Below are positions 1-8,199 of a stretch of DNA of 64,000 bases, piece by piece; positions within the stretch are counted from its first letter, which is position 1; each line of letters opens with the position of its first letter. The notes under the pieces were generated by a model. The model did not search any database and was not told the origin of the DNA. It saw only the letters and a list, made by a program, of their open reading frames with translations. A program made the position numbers and the translations under genes. The DNA is from Gaiellasilicea sp963829845 (GTDB taxonomy: Bacteria; Actinomycetota; Thermoleophilia; Gaiellales; Gaiellaceae): assembly GCA_963829845.1 (NCBI GenBank), contig CAWHKD010000021.1:124001-188000 (forward strand), read 5' to 3'.

Positions 1-10
1 TGCAGATCCG

Positions 11-26
11 GGTGGCTCACGCCACC
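11..26. terminator. Small stem-loop beyond ruvB
   Basis: GGTGGC (11-16) and GCCACC (21-26) form a 6-bp stem with a TCAC loop, 20 bp beyond the ruvB stop. There is no T tract on either side, so termination is only a suggestion from position. Confidence 0.25.
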
Positions 27-45
27 GAATCTAGCGGCGGCGGCG

Positions 46-1059
46 TCAGTCGAACAGGCGCGGCTCGGGGGCCGCGGGCGCACCGATGTGGATGCGGCCG
101 AGCTTCGTGATCACGCGGCCGCGGGGGGTGCGCTGGAGGAAGCCGAGCTGGAGCAGGTAGGGCTCGTAGACGTCCTCGATCGTGTCGGGCTCCTCGCCGA
201 GCGTGACGGCGAGCGTCGAGAGGCCGACCGGGCCGCCGTCGAACTTGAACGCAACCGCGTGCAGGAGCTCGCGGTCGGTGCCTTCGAGGCCCTCATCGTC
301 GATCTCCATCAGGTCGAGCGCCTCGCGGGCGACGGGGTTCGTGACGGCACCCTGGTGGCGCACCTCGGCGACGTCGCGGACGCGTCTGAGGATCCGGTTC
401 GCGATCCGCGGAGTTCCCCGCGAGCGGCTCGCGATCTCAGCACACGCTTCCTCCGCGATCTCGACGCCGAGGATCCCCGCCGAGCGGCGCACGATCGCGC
501 TCAGCTGATCCGCGTCGTAGTAGCCGAGCCGGAACGTCATCCCGAAGCGGTCGCGCAGCGGCGTCGTCAAGAGACCCGTCCGCGTCGTCGCGCCGACGAG
601 CGTGAACTGCGGCAGGTCGAGCGTGAGCGTTCGGGCGGCGGGGCCCTGGCCGACGATGATGTCGAGCCGGAAGTCCTCGAGTGCCGGGTAGAGGATCTCC
701 TCGATCGAGCGGTTGATCCGGTGGATCTCGTCGACGAAGAGGACGTCTTTGAGCTCGAGGCCGGTGAGGATCGCCGCCATGTCGCCCTTCCTCTCCAGCG
801 CCGGGCCGGCGACTGTGCGGATGCCGACGCCGAGCTCCTCGCGGATGATCTGCGCGAGCGTCGTCTTGCCCAGACCTGGCGGGCCGACGAGCAGGACGTG
901 GTCGAGCGCCTCGCCGCGCGCCTTCGCTGCCGCGAGCGCGATCGCGAGCTGCTCCTTGACGCCCTCCTGGCCGACGAACTCGTCGAGCTTGCGCGGCCGC
1001 AGCGACCGCTCGAGCTCCTCCTCCTCGGGGCCGAGGACCTCGGCGGCAACGGTGGTCAT
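46..1059 (-). CDS. ruvB: Holliday junction branch migration helicase RuvB
   Basis: This is the AAA+ motor that drives branch migration of Holliday junctions with RuvA. The 337-residue length is normal for the family. Visible motifs are a Walker A (GPPGLGKT, residues 59-66), a Walker B DEIH (110-113), a GATTR sensor motif and the winged-helix C-terminus ending near ITKLGR. It is the last gene of ruvC-ruvA-ruvB, and its start overlaps the ruvA stop by 4 bp, which indicates translational coupling. No disruption is seen. Confidence 0.98.
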   Translation of the reverse strand: MTTVAAEVLGPEEEELERSLRPRKLDEFVGQEGVKEQLAIALAAAKARGEALDHVLLVGPPGLGKTTLAQIIREELGVGIRTVAGPALERKGDMAAILTGLELKDVLFVDEIHRINRSIEEILYPALEDFRLDIIVGQGPAARTLTLDLPQFTLVGATTRTGLLTTPLRDRFGMTFRLGYYDADQLSAIVRRSAGILGVEIAEEACAEIASRSRGTPRIANRILRRVRDVAEVRHQGAVTNPVAREALDLMEIDDEGLEGTDRELLHAVAFKFDGGPVGLSTLAVTLGEEPDTIEDVYEPYLLQLGFLQRTPRGRVITKLGRIHIGAPAAPEPRLFD

Positions 1060-1628
1060 GCCGCGTGCCTCAGCGCCAGCCGGACGCGCTCCTCTGCCGG
1101 CAGATCGGGATCGACCGAGGCGAGCGCCTGCTCGGCCTCGAGCACGGAGTAGCCGAGCTCGACGAGGGCGTCGCGCGCGGTCACGTGCACGGAGGTGCCG
1201 GTCGCCGTCGAGATCGGCACGGGCTCCTCGGCGCCGAGCTTCTCCTTCAGCTCGAGCACGATCCGCTCGGCGGTCTTCTTGCCGACCCCTGGGACGGCCT
1301 GGAAGCGCGCCGCGTCCTGGAGCACGATCGCGCGGCGCAGCTCCGCCGCAGGTGCCCCGGAGACGATCGCGAGCGCCACCTTCGGGCCGATCCCTGCCAC
1401 GGTCAGCAGGTGGAGAAAGAGCTGCCGCTCGGACGCGTCGGCGAAGCCGTAGAGCTGGAGCGCGTCCTCGCGCACGTGCAGGTAGGTCTCGACGACGGCC
1501 TCGCCCCCGCCCTCCGCGGCCCGGACCGCGCCGGGCGTCGCTGCGAGCAGGTAGCCGACGCCGTTGACGTCGAGCACGAAGCCGTCGGGCGTCCGCCCGG
1601 CGAGCTGTCCCCGCAGCCGGCTGATCAT
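1056..1628 (-). CDS. ruvA: Holliday junction DNA-binding protein RuvA
   Basis: RuvA binds the four-way junction and loads RuvB. The 190 residues show the N-terminal OB-fold, two helix-hairpin-helix motifs (VAGIGPKVAL near 77-86 and VPGVGKKTAER near 112-122) and a short C-terminal RuvB-contacting helical domain. It overlaps ruvC by 4 bp upstream and ruvB by 4 bp downstream, so the three genes are one tightly coupled unit. Confidence 0.98.
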   Translation of the reverse strand: MISRLRGQLAGRTPDGFVLDVNGVGYLLAATPGAVRAAEGGGEAVVETYLHVREDALQLYGFADASERQLFLHLLTVAGIGPKVALAIVSGAPAAELRRAIVLQDAARFQAVPGVGKKTAERIVLELKEKLGAEEPVPISTATGTSVHVTARDALVELGYSVLEAEQALASVDPDLPAEERVRLALRHAA

Positions 1629-2113
1629 CCTGCGATCCGCATCAGCGGTGGCGCGAGCGCGTGGCAGATCGCGACCGCGAGCGCGTCGGCCGCGTGGCTC
1701 GGGGTGGGGTTCGACTCCATCGCCAGGATCGCCCGGACCATGCGCTGCACCTGCGCCTTCTCGGCGCGGCCGTAGCCGCAGACCGCCTGCTTGACGCGGG
1801 CCGGCGGGTACTCAACGCACTCGACGCCGACCGCCGCGGCGGCGACGAGAACCGCCCCGCGCGCCTGCCCGACGGAGAGTGCGATGCGGGCATCTGCTCC
1901 GACGAACGACTCTTCCACTGCGACGGCGGAGGGCTCGTGCTCCGCAATGAGCGCCTGCACCCGGTCGAAGATCGTCTTGAGGCGTAGCTCCGGGCGCTCC
2001 GACGCGGGGGTTTGCCACCACCCGTGGTCGAGTGCCCTGATACGGCCTCCGCTTTCTTGGACGATCCCGTACCCGCAAGCAGCCGTCCCTGGATCGATGC
2101 CGAGAACCTTCAC
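1625..2113 (-). CDS. ruvC: Holliday junction resolvase RuvC
   Basis: This endonuclease cleaves Holliday junctions symmetrically. The 162 residues begin with GIDPGT carrying the catalytic Asp7, followed by Glu67 in AVEES and the C-terminal SHAADALA segment with His140 and Asp143, the expected acidic metal-binding set. It is the first ruv gene, separated from yebC by about 135 bp in which I see no other gene. Confidence 0.98.
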   Translation of the reverse strand: MKVLGIDPGTAACGYGIVQESGGRIRALDHGWWQTPASERPELRLKTIFDRVQALIAEHEPSAVAVEESFVGADARIALSVGQARGAVLVAAAAVGVECVEYPPARVKQAVCGYGRAEKAQVQRMVRAILAMESNPTPSHAADALAVAICHALAPPLMRIAG

Positions 2114-2248
2114 GAGGAGAGGTTAGGCAGGGCACCGGACGTTCCTGTATCGCCGGCGCAAGATCGGGATCCGCGGAAGCGAATCCCATCGCGCGAAGAC
2201 CCCTGAAGGGTCGCTTCGCTCCCAAAGGCGCCCAACACGAGCCCCTCC

Positions 2249-3004
2249 CTAGCCCGCGACGGCCTCCAGGACCTGCTCGGGGATGTCGAAGTTCGCGGAC
2301 ACCTCCTGCACGTCGTCGTTGTCCTCGAGCGCCTCGATCAGGCGGATCAGCTTCTTCGCGGACGACTCCTCCGCAACCTCGACGGTCGTCTTCGGGATCA
2401 TCGTCAGCTCTGCCGACTGCACCTCGATCCCGGCCGCCTCGATCGCCTCGCGCACAGCCGTCAGCGCCTCGGGCGCCGACGTCACCTGGAAGACGTCGCC
2501 GTCGCGCTCGACGTCGTCCGCCCCACCCTCGGCGGCCGCGAGCGTCAACTCGTCCTCGTCGGAGCTTTCCGCGCCGACGAGGACGACACCGCGCCGCTCG
2601 AAGAGCCAGGCAACCGCGCCCGTCGTCCCCAGGTTGCCACCGTGCTTGGAGAACGTGTGCCGGACGTCGGAGGCGGTGCGGTTTCGGTTGTCGGTCAGGG
2701 CCTCGACGAGCACGGCGACGCCGTCCGGCCCGTAGCCCTCGTAGACGATCGTCTCGTACGCGGCCGCGTCGGCGTCGGTGCCCGCGCCGCGGGCGATCGC
2801 GCGCTCGATCGTGTCCTTGGGCATCGAGTACGACTTCGCCTTCTCGATCGCATTCTGGAGCGAGAGGTTCCCGGCGGGGTCAGGCCCGCCCTCCTTGGCG
2901 GCGACGATGATCGCCTTCGAGAGCTTCGTGAAGAGCTTGCCGCGCTTCGCATCGGCAGCGCCCTTCTTGTGCTTGATCGTCGACCACTTGCTATGCCCTG
3001 ACAC
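2249..3004 (-). CDS. yebC: YebC/PmpR family protein
   Basis: The 251-residue protein starts with the family signature SGHSKWSTIKHKKGAADAKR and keeps the three-domain length of the family. YebC proteins were long annotated as transcriptional regulators and are also reported to help ribosomes through difficult sequences; which role applies here cannot be read from sequence. Location between pdxT and ruvC is the standard actinobacterial order. The gap to pdxT is 15 bp, so co-transcription is likely. Confidence 0.95.
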   Translation of the reverse strand: MSGHSKWSTIKHKKGAADAKRGKLFTKLSKAIIVAAKEGGPDPAGNLSLQNAIEKAKSYSMPKDTIERAIARGAGTDADAAAYETIVYEGYGPDGVAVLVEALTDNRNRTASDVRHTFSKHGGNLGTTGAVAWLFERRGVVLVGAESSDEDELTLAAAEGGADDVERDGDVFQVTSAPEALTAVREAIEAAGIEVQSAELTMIPKTTVEVAEESSAKKLIRLIEALEDNDDVQEVSANFDIPEQVLEAVAG

Positions 3005-3019
3005 CGGACTCCTCTCTCG

Positions 3020-3709
3020 TCATGTCTCCGAGCGCGCGGCTCCCGCCGGGCGGAGCCCGGCTCCGCCGCGCTCGCCACGCTGGACTGCGCTCTCCTCGGC
3101 GGGCCGTGCTTGCGCACTGTCCCACCTCGGGACGCTTGCCAGCGCGGCGTCGGGAACAGGACGCGCTTCGCGTACCAGCTCCAGGAACTTCTCGTGCACG
3201 CGCGTGTCGTCGGTCAGCTCCGGGTGGAAGGATGCGACGAGGAAGCGCCCCTGCCGCAGCAGCACCGGCGTGCCGTCGTGGCTCGCGAGCACCTCGACGT
3301 CCGCGCCGGCCTCCGTCACGCGCGGGGCGCGGATGAAGACGCCCCGCATCGGCCCGCCGTCGTCGCCGAGGTCGAGGTCCGCCTCGAAGCTGGCGAGCTG
3401 GCGGCCGTAGCCGTTGCGCTCGACGTCGACGTCGACCAGCCTGAGGTGCGCGCGATCGAGCAGGATCATGCCGGCACACGTGCCGAACACAGGCGCGGCG
3501 AACTGCCGGATCGCCTCCTCGAGCCCGTAGAGCCGCATCAGCCGCGTGATCGCGGTCGACTCGCCGCCGGGGATGACAAGGCCGTCGAGACCGTCGAGCT
3601 GCTCGGGCAGGCGCACCTCGACCACGTCCGCGCCGAGCGTGCGCAGCATCGCCGCGTGCTCGCGGAAGTTGCCCTGAACAGCGAGAACACCGACTCTCAT
3701 CGGTGCCAT
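3020..3709 (-). CDS. pdxT: Pyridoxal 5'-phosphate synthase glutaminase subunit PdxT
   Basis: This glutaminase releases ammonia for PdxS in the DXP-independent PLP pathway. It shows the class-I triad: nucleophile Cys78 in FGTCAGMILL, and His162 and Glu164 in SFHPEL. The family core ends near residue 182, whereas this frame continues about 47 residues in an Arg/Ala-rich tail up to the yebC start. That tail is unusual and may mean the true stop has been lost by an indel. The conserved start MRVGVLAVQG is at residue 4. Confidence 0.94.
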   Translation of the reverse strand: MAPMRVGVLAVQGNFREHAAMLRTLGADVVEVRLPEQLDGLDGLVIPGGESTAITRLMRLYGLEEAIRQFAAPVFGTCAGMILLDRAHLRLVDVDVERNGYGRQLASFEADLDLGDDGGPMRGVFIRAPRVTEAGADVEVLASHDGTPVLLRQGRFLVASFHPELTDDTRVHEKFLELVREARPVPDAALASVPRWDSAQARPAEESAVQRGERGGAGLRPAGAARSET

Positions 3710-3727
3710 TCTAGGGTCCGGATCGCG

Positions 3728-4651
3728 CTAGCCCGGCTCGCCGGCGTGCAGCGTCGACTGTCGGAGCAGCCGTCCGAGCAGGACGTAGACGACGCCCAGT
3801 CCCGAGTAGATCAGCGCCGTCTGCCAGAGCTCGAGCCCGCCTTCGTCCGCCTCGAACGGAAGCACCGGCACCGTCCCGACGAGCACGTTGCCCTCGTCGA
3901 CGAAGTGCGAGGTCGCGAGGAGCAGCCCGAGGGCTCCGGCGACGGCCCAGACCGAGCGGCCCGTCGAGCGCGCCACGCCGAGGTAGGCGAGCGAGACGAC
4001 GCCGATCAATACCCAGCCAACGCCGCTCCCGTCGAGGAGCCGGATGACGGCCGCGCCGATCAGGAGTGCCGCGGCCGCGTGCTTCCAGAACGCCCACGGA
4101 CTACGGTCGCCTCGGAGCGAGACGGTCGTCCCGAGCTCTGCCAGCCCGAGCAGGAGCGCCGCCCAGGCGAGCCAGCTGCCCGTGCCGAAGATGCCGGCGA
4201 CGGTGTCGAGCACGAGGACGGCCCTGGCGACGATGGCCATGAGCAGCAGCAGCGGGAAGCGCAGCTTGCGGGCAGCGTAGAGCGCGGCGACCATGACGGC
4301 GATCTCGCCGAGGAGCGGCGCGAGCTCGAAGTCCTGGTCGAACAGCGTCACGTCGCCGGCCAGCCCGACCGCGTCGAGCAGCGAGCCCGCCACCACTGCA
4401 ACCACCGCCACGGCCACGAACCCGCAGAGGCCCGCGACGAGCGGACGGCCGTTGCGGCTCGCCGCGACAGCCAGCGTCACGAGGATCGCCAGCACGACCG
4501 CCGACCACGCGACGAGCGCGGTCGAGCCCTGCATCCGGCCGAGCGTCCCGAGCAGGACGCCCAGGGAGCCGAGCACCATGAAGGCGCCCGCGTAGACGAG
4601 GAAGGAGGATCCCGACCAAGCCGGCCGCAGTGCGACTGGGAGAGGTCCCAT
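3728..4651 (-). CDS. Polytopic membrane protein of unknown function
   Basis: About 307 residues beginning MGPLPVALRP, with roughly eight or nine hydrophobic helices rich in Leu, Val and Ala and very short loops. I recognise no motif. The start at 4651 is chosen because upstream the frame only antisenses the end of pdxS and turns Ser/Arg-rich. The gene is inserted between pdxS (37 bp upstream) and pdxT (18 bp downstream), which are normally adjacent, so it is probably co-expressed with PLP synthesis. A transport or sensing role would be speculation. Confidence 0.75.
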   Translation of the reverse strand: MGPLPVALRPAWSGSSFLVYAGAFMVLGSLGVLLGTLGRMQGSTALVAWSAVVLAILVTLAVAASRNGRPLVAGLCGFVAVAVVAVVAGSLLDAVGLAGDVTLFDQDFELAPLLGEIAVMVAALYAARKLRFPLLLLMAIVARAVLVLDTVAGIFGTGSWLAWAALLLGLAELGTTVSLRGDRSPWAFWKHAAAALLIGAAVIRLLDGSGVGWVLIGVVSLAYLGVARSTGRSVWAVAGALGLLLATSHFVDEGNVLVGTVPVLPFEADEGGLELWQTALIYSGLGVVYVLLGRLLRQSTLHAGEPG

Positions 4652-4688
4652 TGTCCGGGGAGCCTGACGGCCCTGCCGGACGGAATAG

Positions 4689-5591
4689 CTACCAGCCGCG
4701 CGTCTCGAGCAGCTCGCCCGGCTCGAGCGAGGCGGTCGAGATGCCGACCATCGGCTCGCCGAGGCCTGCGGAGACGCGGGCGAGGATGTCGGCGTCGCGG
4801 AAGTGCGTCGTCGCTTCGACGATCGCCTTCGCGCGCAACGCCGGATCGCCCGACTTGAAGATGCCCGAGCCGACGAAGACGCCGTCCGCGCCGAGCTGCA
4901 TGCAGAGAGCGGCATCCGCAGGGGTGGCAATCCCGCCGGCGGTGAATGTCACGACCGGGAGCTTGCCGTTCTCGGCGACCCACTTGACGATCTCGTACGG
5001 CGCGCGCAGCTCTTTCGCCTCGGCGTAGAGCTCTTCGTCGCGCAGCGCGCCGAGCCGGCGGATTCCGCCGAAGACGGCGCGCATGTGCGTGACCGCGTTG
5101 ACGACGTCGCCGGTGCCGGCTTCGCCCTTCGTGCGGATCATCGCCGCTCCCTCCGTGATCCGCCGCAGCGCCTCGCCGAGATTCGTGGCGCCGCAGACGA
5201 ACGGGATCTCGAACGCCCACTTGTCGACGTGGTGCGCCACGTCGGCCGGCGTCAGCACCTCCGACTCGTCGATGTAGTCGATCTCGAGCGCCTGCAGAAT
5301 CTGGGCCTCGACGAAGTGGCCGATACGGCACTTGGCCATCACGGGGATCGTCACGGCCTCTTGGATCTCCGTGATCATCGCCGGATCGGACATGCGGGCG
5401 ACGCCGCCGTCGCGCCGGATGTCGGCCGGAACACGCTCCAGCGCCATCACTGCGACGGCTCCCGCGTCCTCCGCGATCTTCGCCTGCTCGGCGTTGACGA
5501 CGTCCATGATCACGCCGCCTTTGAGCATTTCGGCGAGGCCGCTCTTGACCCGCATCGTCCCTGTCTCGGTCATCGGAAAGAGTGTAGCCAC
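4689..5591 (-). CDS. pdxS: Pyridoxal 5'-phosphate synthase lyase subunit PdxS
   Basis: PdxS condenses ribose 5-phosphate, glyceraldehyde 3-phosphate and ammonia from PdxT into PLP. The 300 residues carry family signatures: KSGLAEMLKGGVIMDVV at the N-terminus, VPADIRRDGGVARM, the active-site Lys in MAKCRIGHFVEAQ, and EAGTGDVVNAVTHMR. The TIM-barrel length is normal. It heads the minus-strand pdxS to ruvB gene string, and a strongly structured stretch lies directly upstream of its start. Confidence 0.97.
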   Translation of the reverse strand: MATLFPMTETGTMRVKSGLAEMLKGGVIMDVVNAEQAKIAEDAGAVAVMALERVPADIRRDGGVARMSDPAMITEIQEAVTIPVMAKCRIGHFVEAQILQALEIDYIDESEVLTPADVAHHVDKWAFEIPFVCGATNLGEALRRITEGAAMIRTKGEAGTGDVVNAVTHMRAVFGGIRRLGALRDEELYAEAKELRAPYEIVKWVAENGKLPVVTFTAGGIATPADAALCMQLGADGVFVGSGIFKSGDPALRAKAIVEATTHFRDADILARVSAGLGEPMVGISTASLEPGELLETRGW

Positions 5592-5630
5592 GCTCGCATC
5601 CCGCGTCCGAATGTGCGATGACTATGGGTA

Positions 5631-5774
5631 CCGAACGCGACTCCTCTCCCCCTCCAGGCGGAGCGGCCGTTCCACGGCTTCGCCGTCTGGCCCAGAAAGG
5701 AGCGTTCGGAAGAGGGGTCTGCTCTGCGAGCAGGCCCCTCGCTCTGCGCAAGGACACCGGCATAGCCGGTGTCC
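5631..5774 (-). ncRNA. Structured region upstream of pdxS: candidate leader RNA or small RNA
   Basis: Four stems lie in 145 bp. GGACACCGGC (5752-5761) pairs with GCCGGTGTCC (5765-5774). A 13-bp stem with one G-T pair spans 5712-5724 and 5728-5740. CCGAACGC (5631-5638) pairs with GCGTTCGG (5702-5709), enclosing ACGGC-TTC-GCCGT (5674-5686). On the minus strand this would lie in the 5' region of pdxS, starting 40 bp from its ATG. The stem at 5752-5774 could alternatively terminate the tad operon. I recognise no known RNA family; the strand is inferred from position. Confidence 0.45.
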
Positions 5775-5851
5775 GCGCTTACAACCCCTGAAGCTGCTGA
5801 GCCCAAGCCGCGGTCGATGAGACCATCGGCTACGGCGCGAGCGTCGGTGGC

Positions 5852-7282
5852 TCACTCGCCGCCGGCGGCTGCTACCGGCTTGCCCAGCTGCTTCGACCAC
5901 CAGTCGGTCTCGCGCTGATCCATCTGCTGCTGCAGCTGGCCGACGTACTGGGCGAGATCGGTCTCCTTCTTGCCCAGCCGCAGCTCCAGCTCGCCGACCG
6001 TCTTCTCGCGGTTCTCGAGCTTCGCCTCGCGAATCTCCGCATCGGCCTCCGCCCTGGCCCAACGCGCCTCGATCTCGGCCTCGCGCTCGTCCAGCTCGCG
6101 CTGGCGGTCGGAGATCGACTCCTCGGTCTGGCCGAGCCGCTTCTCGCGCCGCTCGACGCGGGCGCGCTGCGACTCGAACAGCGTCTCCGAGCTCGTGATT
6201 TCGGCCTCGCGGGCGGCGAGCTCGCGGCGGAGGTCGTCCAGCCGGACCGCCTCGTCCTCGAGGTGCGTGGACGTCTGCTCGTCGGCCTCCTCGCGGCGAA
6301 CCTGCGACTCGCGCCGGTTCAGCTCCGCCTCGCGGGCCGCCAGCTCGCTCTCCTTCGCCGTGATCTCGGCCCGCTTCGCGCTCATTGCCGCGACGACCTC
6401 GCCGCTGCCGGAGCGCTCCTCCGCCAGCCGCTCGAGATCCGCGGTGAGCCGGTCCGTCTTCGCCTTCAGCTCCGCCTCGCGCGACTCGAGATGCTCCTCG
6501 CGGGCGGTGACGGTTGCGCGTGCCTTGACGAGCTCACGCTCACGCTCGGCGACGCTGCGATCGCGCTCGGACAGCTCCGCCTCCTGATCCTTGAGAACGC
6601 TCTCACGCGTGACGAGAACGGCTTCGCGCGCGTCCACGCGTGCCGTCGCCTCGGCGACCGCTCCGTCCTTGTCGGCGATCGCCCGCTCGAGCGCCCGCTC
6701 GCGCTGGGCCAGCGCCGCTTCCTGCTTGGCCAGCTCGGACGCTGCCTCCATCCGCTCGCGGTCGGCGTTCGTCAGCTCGCGGAACTTGATCGAGATCTGC
6801 TTCTCGCGCTCGGCGGTCCGCGTCTCGGCCGCGGCCAGCTCGGCTTTCAACTCGGCCAGGCGCTGCTGCTCCGAGGCGGCCGCCTCGGCCCGGTGTCCGA
6901 GCTCGTGCTCCCGCTCCTCGAGCTCCGCCTGCGCAGCGGCCATCTTCGCCGCCCGCGTGTCGATCTCGTTGGAGCGAAGCGAGAGACTCTGGGCGCCGAC
7001 GAGATCCTGGTCGAAGCGAGCCTGGACGTCGGCGAGCTCTGCACGCAAGTCCTGCTCGCGCGCGAGCGCCTCGTAGAGCTCCTTCCGGATTGCGTCGACC
7101 TCGTCGTAGCCGGGTGCATCGGCGGCGACGGCCGGCTCGGCCGCCGCCGCCGCCTGCGCGGGCGTGGGCGCGGCCGGGACCTCCGGCTCCGCCGCCGGCT
7201 CGTCGCTGTCGCGCCGCGCCTGCAGCTGGGCCCGGAGCCCGGTGCCGAATCCCTGCTCGATCTCGTGCTCGCCGGGTGCCAT
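5852..7282 (-). CDS. Long coiled-coil protein at the end of the tad operon
   Basis: The 476 residues have an N-terminal Ala/Pro/Glu-rich stretch (about 1-60). From about 65 to 455 follows an almost unbroken coiled coil full of Arg/Glu/Ala heptads such as REAEL, then the tail DWWSKQLGKP. No signal peptide or membrane segment is seen, so it is probably cytoplasmic. Its start touches the tadC stop, implying co-translation with the pilus genes. A scaffold or localisation partner for the pilus motor is a plausible inference; similarity to any known Tad protein is not evident. Confidence 0.8.
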   Translation of the reverse strand: MAPGEHEIEQGFGTGLRAQLQARRDSDEPAAEPEVPAAPTPAQAAAAAEPAVAADAPGYDEVDAIRKELYEALAREQDLRAELADVQARFDQDLVGAQSLSLRSNEIDTRAAKMAAAQAELEEREHELGHRAEAAASEQQRLAELKAELAAAETRTAEREKQISIKFRELTNADRERMEAASELAKQEAALAQRERALERAIADKDGAVAEATARVDAREAVLVTRESVLKDQEAELSERDRSVAERERELVKARATVTAREEHLESREAELKAKTDRLTADLERLAEERSGSGEVVAAMSAKRAEITAKESELAAREAELNRRESQVRREEADEQTSTHLEDEAVRLDDLRRELAAREAEITSSETLFESQRARVERREKRLGQTEESISDRQRELDEREAEIEARWARAEADAEIREAKLENREKTVGELELRLGKKETDLAQYVGQLQQQMDQRETDWWSKQLGKPVAAAGGE

Positions 7283-8193
7283 TAGAAGAGCTTCATGATG
7301 TTGAGCATCGCGGGACCGAGGATGACGATGAACATCGCCGGGAAGATGAAGATCACCGTCGGGAAGAGCATCTTGATCGGCGACTTCATCGCCTTCTCCT
7401 CGGCGGCGGCCTGCCGCTTGAGGCGGGCGTCCGTCGCCTGCACGCGGAGCAGGCGACCGAGCGAGATGCCGAGCTGGTCGGCCTGGATGATCGCGCGGCA
7501 GAAGCTGGCGACCTCCGGGGCCGAGGCGCGCTCGGCGAGCTTCTTGAGCGCGTCGTGGCGGGACTCGCCGATCCGCATCTCGCCGAGCGTGAGCGAGAAC
7601 TCCTCGGCCAGGGCGCCGTCCATGTGCTCGGTCAGCTTGGCGACGGCGCCGTCGAAGCCGAGCCCGGCCTCGACAGACACGGCCAGCAGGTCGAGCGCGT
7701 CAGGCAGCTGCGCGCGCAGCTCCTCGCGGCGCTTGCGGCCGCGCATCCCGACAACGAAGCCCGGGACGATGAAGCCGCCGAAGGCGAGGCCGAAGGCGAA
7801 GAGGATGCCTGCGAGCGGGCCGGCGGCGGCGGTCCCGAACGTAAAGCCGAGGAAGCCGCCGATCAGCGCCCCGCCGCCCTTCATGGCGAGGAACGTGGTC
7901 GGCGTCAGGCTGCGACCCATCCCCGCGGCCATCAGGCGGATCGCGATCGCGTCGTGATTTGCGCGCGGGTTGAGCCTCAGCGCGAACCGTGCGAGAGAGC
8001 CGGTCGCAGGCACGAGGACCCGCTCGGTGAAGCGCAGGCGCTCGAGCCCAGTGGCCTGGACGCGATTGCGACCGTAATTGGCCGCCCGGCGGACAGCGCG
8101 ATCGCGCTCCCGCCCGGGCTGGGTCACGACGTCGCCGACGAGATACACGGAGACGGCGAGGGAGATGAATGCGAGTGCGGAGAACAGTTGCAT
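7282..8193 (-). CDS. tadC: Tad inner-membrane platform protein TadC
   Basis: This 303-residue type II secretion F-domain protein forms half of the Tad pilus assembly platform with TadB. It has an N-terminal membrane helix, a helix pair around residues 100-150, the cytoplasmic F domain (LPDALDLLAVSVEAGLGFDGAV, with GIS.GR.LR downstream) and a C-terminal helix pair ending in ILGPAMLNIMKLF. It lies 6 bp after the vWA-TadB gene and 1 bp overlaps the coiled-coil gene. Confidence 0.93.
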   Translation of the reverse strand: MQLFSALAFISLAVSVYLVGDVVTQPGRERDRAVRRAANYGRNRVQATGLERLRFTERVLVPATGSLARFALRLNPRANHDAIAIRLMAAGMGRSLTPTTFLAMKGGGALIGGFLGFTFGTAAAGPLAGILFAFGLAFGGFIVPGFVVGMRGRKRREELRAQLPDALDLLAVSVEAGLGFDGAVAKLTEHMDGALAEEFSLTLGEMRIGESRHDALKKLAERASAPEVASFCRAIIQADQLGISLGRLLRVQATDARLKRQAAAEEKAMKSPIKMLFPTVIFIFPAMFIVILGPAMLNIMKLF

Positions 8194-8199
8194 GTGTGA

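Noticed and set aside
88..1152. Long plus-strand frame opposite ruvB and ruvA
   Set aside because: It is antisense to two certain genes and its composition (Arg, Asp, Glu, Leu) is what high-GC shadows give.
3110..4858. 582-codon plus-strand frame across pdxT, the membrane protein and pdxS
   Set aside because: Antisense shadow; no start context, no family, and it crosses three well supported minus-strand genes.
5631..5774. Known riboswitch (ydaO, glycine or cobalamin type)
   Set aside because: I compared the conserved cores I know and found none; left as an unassigned structured region.
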